Positions 61,064 to 64,000 of a stretch of DNA of 64,000 nt are shown here, one piece after another. The DNA comes from Geochorda sp036562495 (GTDB taxonomy: Bacteria > Bacillota > Limnochordia > Limnochordales > Geochordaceae), in contig DATCKA010000136.1 of assembly GCA_036562495.1 (NCBI GenBank), forward strand, positions 1-64,000, read 5' to 3'. The position numbers and the translations under genes are program-made. The stretch's first letter is position 1, and the number at the start of each line of letters is the position of its first letter. The notes beneath the pieces are model-generated. The model was not told the DNA's origin. It did not search any database and saw only the letters and a list, made by a program, of their open reading frames with translations.

Positions 61064-61945
61064 TTGGAGCGCTGGCGTCTCCTGGTGGATCCGCCCGCGC
61101 CGGCCGCCCGCAACATGGCGGTCGACGAGGCGATGCTGTGGGCGGTGGAGTCGGGCCTCGCACCGCCCACCCTGCGACTGTACCGGTGGGCTCCCCCGGC
61201 GGTCTCGCTGGGCTACTTCCAGGAGTGGGACCAGAGCCTCAACGAGCGCGCCTGCCAGGAGGAGGGCGTCGACGTGGTGCGACGGCCGACGGGCGGGCGG
61301 GCGGTCTTTCACGACGACGAGGTGACCTATGCGGTGGTGCTGCCCCCTGACCATCCCGTCGGGGGGCGCAGCGTCATGGAGGGCTACCGCCGCATCAGCG
61401 AGGCACTGGTCGCCGGCCTGCGCCGGCTGGGGATCGACGCCAAGCTGGCCCGTCCTCCCGCCGGCCCGGCGCCCCGGGGGCGCGAGGCCCTGGCGGGCGC
61501 CTGCTTCGATGCGGCCTCCCGCTACGAACTGGAGTGGGAGGGACGCAAGATCGTCGGCAGCGCGCAGCTACGCCGAGCGTCAGGGGCGGTGCTTCAGCAC
61601 GGCAGCATCCCTCTGCGCTTCGACCCCGAGCGTACGGCCCGTCTGCTGGCGCCGGGAGGCCGGGGCGAGCGCTTCCTGAGGCTCATCCTGCGCGAGAGGG
61701 CGGCAGGCCTGTCGGATGCGGCTGGCCGTGACGTCGGCTTCGACGAGGCCTGTGCCGCGATCATCGCGGGCTTCGCCGAGACGTTGGGCGTCCAGTGGCA
61801 GCAGGGGTCGCTGTCTCAGGATGAGCAGGCCCTCGCCCGACGGCTCGAGGCCGAGCGCTACGGCCTCGACGCGTACAATCGCCACCGGCCGACGGGGCGC
61901 GCCGGCGAGGCCGGCGGCGAGCGCATGGGCCATGCGGCGGGATGA
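61064..61945 (+). CDS. lipM: octanoyl/lipoyl protein transferase (LipM-like)
   Basis: About 293 residues of the lipoate-protein ligase A/B fold. ARNMAVDEAMLWAVESG, RRPTGGRAVFHDDEVTYAVV, and the active-site cysteine in GACFDAASRYELEW followed by GRKIVGSAQLRRASGAVLQHGSIPL match LipM octanoyltransferases. In Bacillus LipM moves octanoate from ACP to GcvH, where LipA then adds sulfur. Its place right behind gcvPB supports that role. TTG start; no strong ribosome binding site. It could also be a lipoate ligase. Confidence 0.86.
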   Translation: MERWRLLVDPPAPAARNMAVDEAMLWAVESGLAPPTLRLYRWAPPAVSLGYFQEWDQSLNERACQEEGVDVVRRPTGGRAVFHDDEVTYAVVLPPDHPVGGRSVMEGYRRISEALVAGLRRLGIDAKLARPPAGPAPRGREALAGACFDAASRYELEWEGRKIVGSAQLRRASGAVLQHGSIPLRFDPERTARLLAPGGRGERFLRLILRERAAGLSDAAGRDVGFDEACAAIIAGFAETLGVQWQQGSLSQDEQALARRLEAERYGLDAYNRHRPTGRAGEAGGERMGHAAG

Positions 61946-61946
61946 G

Positions 61947-62810
61947 ATGAGGACGCCGGGCGGGCGGGGGGCCGGATACCTGGGGCCCGAGGGCAGCTTC
62001 AGCCACGCGGCGGCCCGCCGCTGGGCGAGCCTGCATCCCGAGGTCGGAGCGCTGGTGCCCTTCCCGGACCTGCCGTCCCTCTTCGCGGCCGCTGCCCGCG
62101 GCGAGGTGGCCTGCGCGGTCTGTCCCCTGGAGAACTCCCTTGAGGGCTCCGTCGTCCTGACGCTGGATCTATGGCTGCACGAGAGCACGCTGGCACAGGT
62201 CGGCGAGGTGACGGTGCCCGTCGAGCAGTGGGTGCTGGTGCGGCCGGGCGTGCGGCTCTCCGACGTCAACCGGGTGCTGTCGCATCCGCAGGCGCTGATG
62301 CAGTGCCGGCGCACGTTGCAGGCGCTGTTGCCCGGCGTACCGATGGAGACGGTGAGCTCGACGGCCGAGGCCGCCCGGCGGGTCGCCTCCAGCGACCAGC
62401 CCTGGGCCGCGGTAGCGGCGGCGGAGGCAGCGGCGCGCCATGGGCTCGCGGTGGCCTTCGGCCCCGCGCAAGACGGGGGGCCCAACGCGACACGCTTCGG
62501 CGTGCTGGCCCACGGCTGGGCGGCCCCCACGGGTCGGGACCGCACCACGCTGGTCGTGGGCAGCCTCCAGGACCGCCCCGGACTCCTGCGGGATCTGCTG
62601 GACGTCTTCGCGTCGCGCGGCCTCAACCTGACCCGGATCGAGTCGCGGCCTTCCCGGGAGGGCCTGGGGCGCTACCTCTTCCTCGTCGACCTCGAGGGCC
62701 ACGTGTCCGACCCCGCCGTGCGGGCCGCCCTGCGGGAGGTGCGCCGCCAGGTCGGCTACCTGCGGGTCCTGGGCTCCTACCCTCGAGACGGCGGCACCCC
62801 CGCCCCTTGA
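61947..62810 (+). CDS. pheA: prephenate dehydratase
   Basis: Forms phenylpyruvate from prephenate in phenylalanine synthesis. About 287 residues, without a chorismate mutase domain. YLGPEGSFSHAAA opens the catalytic domain; CPLENSLEGSV, the PNATRFGVL motif with the key Thr-Arg-Phe, and then an ACT regulatory domain with RPGLLRDLLDVFASRGLNLTRIESRP, including the ESRP phenylalanine site. ATG at 61947 lies one base after the lipM stop; an in-frame ATG at 61932 is an alternative. Confidence 0.93.
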   Translation: MRTPGGRGAGYLGPEGSFSHAAARRWASLHPEVGALVPFPDLPSLFAAAARGEVACAVCPLENSLEGSVVLTLDLWLHESTLAQVGEVTVPVEQWVLVRPGVRLSDVNRVLSHPQALMQCRRTLQALLPGVPMETVSSTAEAARRVASSDQPWAAVAAAEAAARHGLAVAFGPAQDGGPNATRFGVLAHGWAAPTGRDRTTLVVGSLQDRPGLLRDLLDVFASRGLNLTRIESRPSREGLGRYLFLVDLEGHVSDPAVRAALREVRRQVGYLRVLGSYPRDGGTPAP

Positions 62811-62841
62811 CGCCGGTCGGCCGCGAGGCTATCTTGCCGGC

Positions 62842-63795
62842 GTGAGCGGCAAGACACGCCGGGACGCCTGGAGCTTGCGCATCAGTCCGATGGATCGCTT
62901 GGGCGAGCCCATCGACCTCCTGCTCACCCTCGACGGAGGCCAGACGTTTCGGTGGCAGCCTCGGGGCGACGGCAGCCTCGAGGGGATGGCGAGCGGGTGG
63001 CGGGTGCGGGTGCAGGTGGATCCTGGCCTCCTGCCCGGGGAGCTGGTGGTCGACGACGAGCCGTCCTCCGGGGCCGGCACGGCTCGCGAGGTCCGGGAGG
63101 CCTTCGCGCGGCTGTTGGATCTCGAGCGCGACTACCGCGCGGCCAGGGAGCGGCTGCTGGCCGTGGACCCCTCCCTGGCGGATGCCGTGGCGGCCACCCG
63201 GGGCCTGAGGATCGTGCGACTGGACCCGTGGGAGGCCGTGCTCTCCTTCGTGCTCTCCTCCCACACCCATATCGCCCGCATCAAGGGCATGCTGGCACGC
63301 ATCTGCCAGGCGGCCGCCGACCCCGAGCGCCCCGGGGCCCTGCCGGCTCCTGAGGCCGTGGCGGCCCTGGGCGAACGCGCATTGCGGCGTCTCGGCCTGG
63401 GCTATCGGGCTGCATACCTGGCCAGGACGGCGCGGTTGCTGGCCGACGACCCGAGCTTCCTGGAGGAGGGGCGACGGCTGCCGACGCCCGAGCTGGTCCA
63501 GCACCTGCAGGCGCTGCCGGGGGTGGGGGAGAAAGTGGCTCACTGCATCGCCCTCTTCGGCTACGGCCGATGGGACGCCTTTCCCATCGACCGATGGGCG
63601 CGACGGGCCCTGGAGGGCGCCTACTTCGGGGGTCGGAGCATGCCGGTGAGGGAGTTGCAGTCGTTCGTGCAAGCCCGCTTTGGTGACCTGGCGGGCCTGG
63701 CCCAGGCGCATCTCTTCGCCCATGCGCGCAAGGTCGGCCGCGACCCCGGGCCGCGAGACGCCGAGAGTGGGGCGTGGGATCGCTCGTGCCTCTGA
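62842..63795 (+). CDS. 8-oxoguanine DNA glycosylase-like HhH-GPD protein
   Basis: About 317 residues in the OGG1/AlkA pattern. An N-terminal antiparallel domain with GGQTFRWQPRG corresponds to the OGG N-terminal domain. The helix-hairpin-helix and catalytic lysine are in LPGVGEKVAHCIALFGYGRWDAFPIDRW, where the lysine in GEKVA and the aspartate in PIDRW match OGG1 Lys249 and Asp268. Removes 8-oxoguanine by base excision with lyase activity, by family. GTG start. Overlaps the next gene by ten bases. Confidence 0.88.
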   Translation: MSGKTRRDAWSLRISPMDRLGEPIDLLLTLDGGQTFRWQPRGDGSLEGMASGWRVRVQVDPGLLPGELVVDDEPSSGAGTAREVREAFARLLDLERDYRAARERLLAVDPSLADAVAATRGLRIVRLDPWEAVLSFVLSSHTHIARIKGMLARICQAAADPERPGALPAPEAVAALGERALRRLGLGYRAAYLARTARLLADDPSFLEEGRRLPTPELVQHLQALPGVGEKVAHCIALFGYGRWDAFPIDRWARRALEGAYFGGRSMPVRELQSFVQARFGDLAGLAQAHLFAHARKVGRDPGPRDAESGAWDRSCL

Positions 63796-64000
63796 AGCTC
63801 CACCTGGGCGACGTCGTCCAGATGCGCAAGTCGCACCCGTGCGGCTCCGACCAGTGGGAGGTGCTCCGGACGGGGATGGACATCCGCATCCGCTGCATGG
63901 GCTGCGGGCACATCGTGCTGATGCCCAGGCGCCGATTCGAGCGGGCCTTCAAGCGGTTCGTGCGCCGTCCCGTGCTGGAGCCGCCCACGAGCTCGCCACC
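63786..64000 (+). CDS. DUF951 family protein, cut by the right window edge
   Basis: Only the first 71 codons or so are visible. LKLHLGDVVQMRKSHPCGSDQWEVLRTGMDIRIRCMGCGHIVLMPRRRFERAFKRF is the complete DUF951 pattern, with a zinc-ribbon-like pair of cysteines (CMGCG) and one further cysteine in HPCG. The family is small (about 60-70 residues), so little is missing. GTG start inside the glycosylase gene, ten bases of overlap. In Bacillus (YyzM) it lies in the same origin neighbourhood. Function unknown. Confidence 0.85.
   Translation, partial: MPLKLHLGDVVQMRKSHPCGSDQWEVLRTGMDIRIRCMGCGHIVLMPRRRFERAFKRFVRRPVLEPPTSSP

Overview
The window is GC-rich DNA (strong G/C bias at third codon positions, many GTG and TTG starts) from a chromosomal origin region with Bacillota gene order. 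Reading away from about 38.6 kb there is dnaA-dnaN-S4 protein-recF-remB-gyrB-gyrA on the minus strand and rpmH-rnpA-yidD-yidC-jag-rsmG-noc-parA-parB on the plus strand. Spore-former genes (yyaC, noc, a YlbF protein, a YqhV protein) combined with a complete 2-oxoacid:ferredoxin oxidoreductase suggest a spore-lineage, probably anaerobic or facultative, high-GC Bacillota such as a Limnochordia member. That placement is inference. No insertion sequences, prophage or CRISPR arrays were seen.

Layout. 0-5 kb: an orphan Dam-type methylase, an ECF sigma/anti-sigma pair, a half-size EamA protein, an amidase-fold protein and a GNAT enzyme. 5-7.6 kb: two tRNA-Ser genes around a phosphoesterase, next to serS. 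7.7-16.7 kb: an MFS transporter, the porCDAB operon with a Rex-like operator, glyA, a TrpB2-type tryptophan synthase, an MBL hydrolase and a DUF488 protein. 16.8-20.1 kb: a carbohydrate ABC importer without its ATPase. 20.1-25 kb: a thioredoxin-reductase-like flavoprotein under a metal/sulfur-type palindromic promoter, a serine hydrolase, tyrS, a PDZ-like membrane protein and yqhV. 25-28.3 kb: asnS, ylbF and rtcB.

28.3-44.7 kb is the replication and segregation core. Candidate oriC DNA with DnaA boxes lies in the dnaA-dnaN gap and in the divergent gap before rpmH. A GHKL-ATPase/winged-helix gene of unknown role sits between dnaA and that second gap. parB is followed directly by a perfect parS. 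44.8-53.3 kb holds an M23 peptidase, a bactofilin, a phosphoribosyltransferase, ykuS, yyaC, a YkvI-like transporter and a cysteine desulfurase-thiI-(TPR-VanW) operon. 53.3-64 kb is a plus-strand metabolic run: a branched-chain aminotransferase, sucCD, the whole glycine cleavage set gcvT-H-PA-PB followed by an octanoyltransferase that probably lipoylates GcvH, then pheA, an OGG-like glycosylase and a DUF951 gene cut by the window edge.

The items most worth a second look are the oriC-adjacent ATPase/wHTH gene, the rnpA frame that stays open through all of rpmH, the flavoprotein lacking NADPH-binding motifs, its CsoR-like operator, the Rex-like site before por, and the TPR-VanW fusion.
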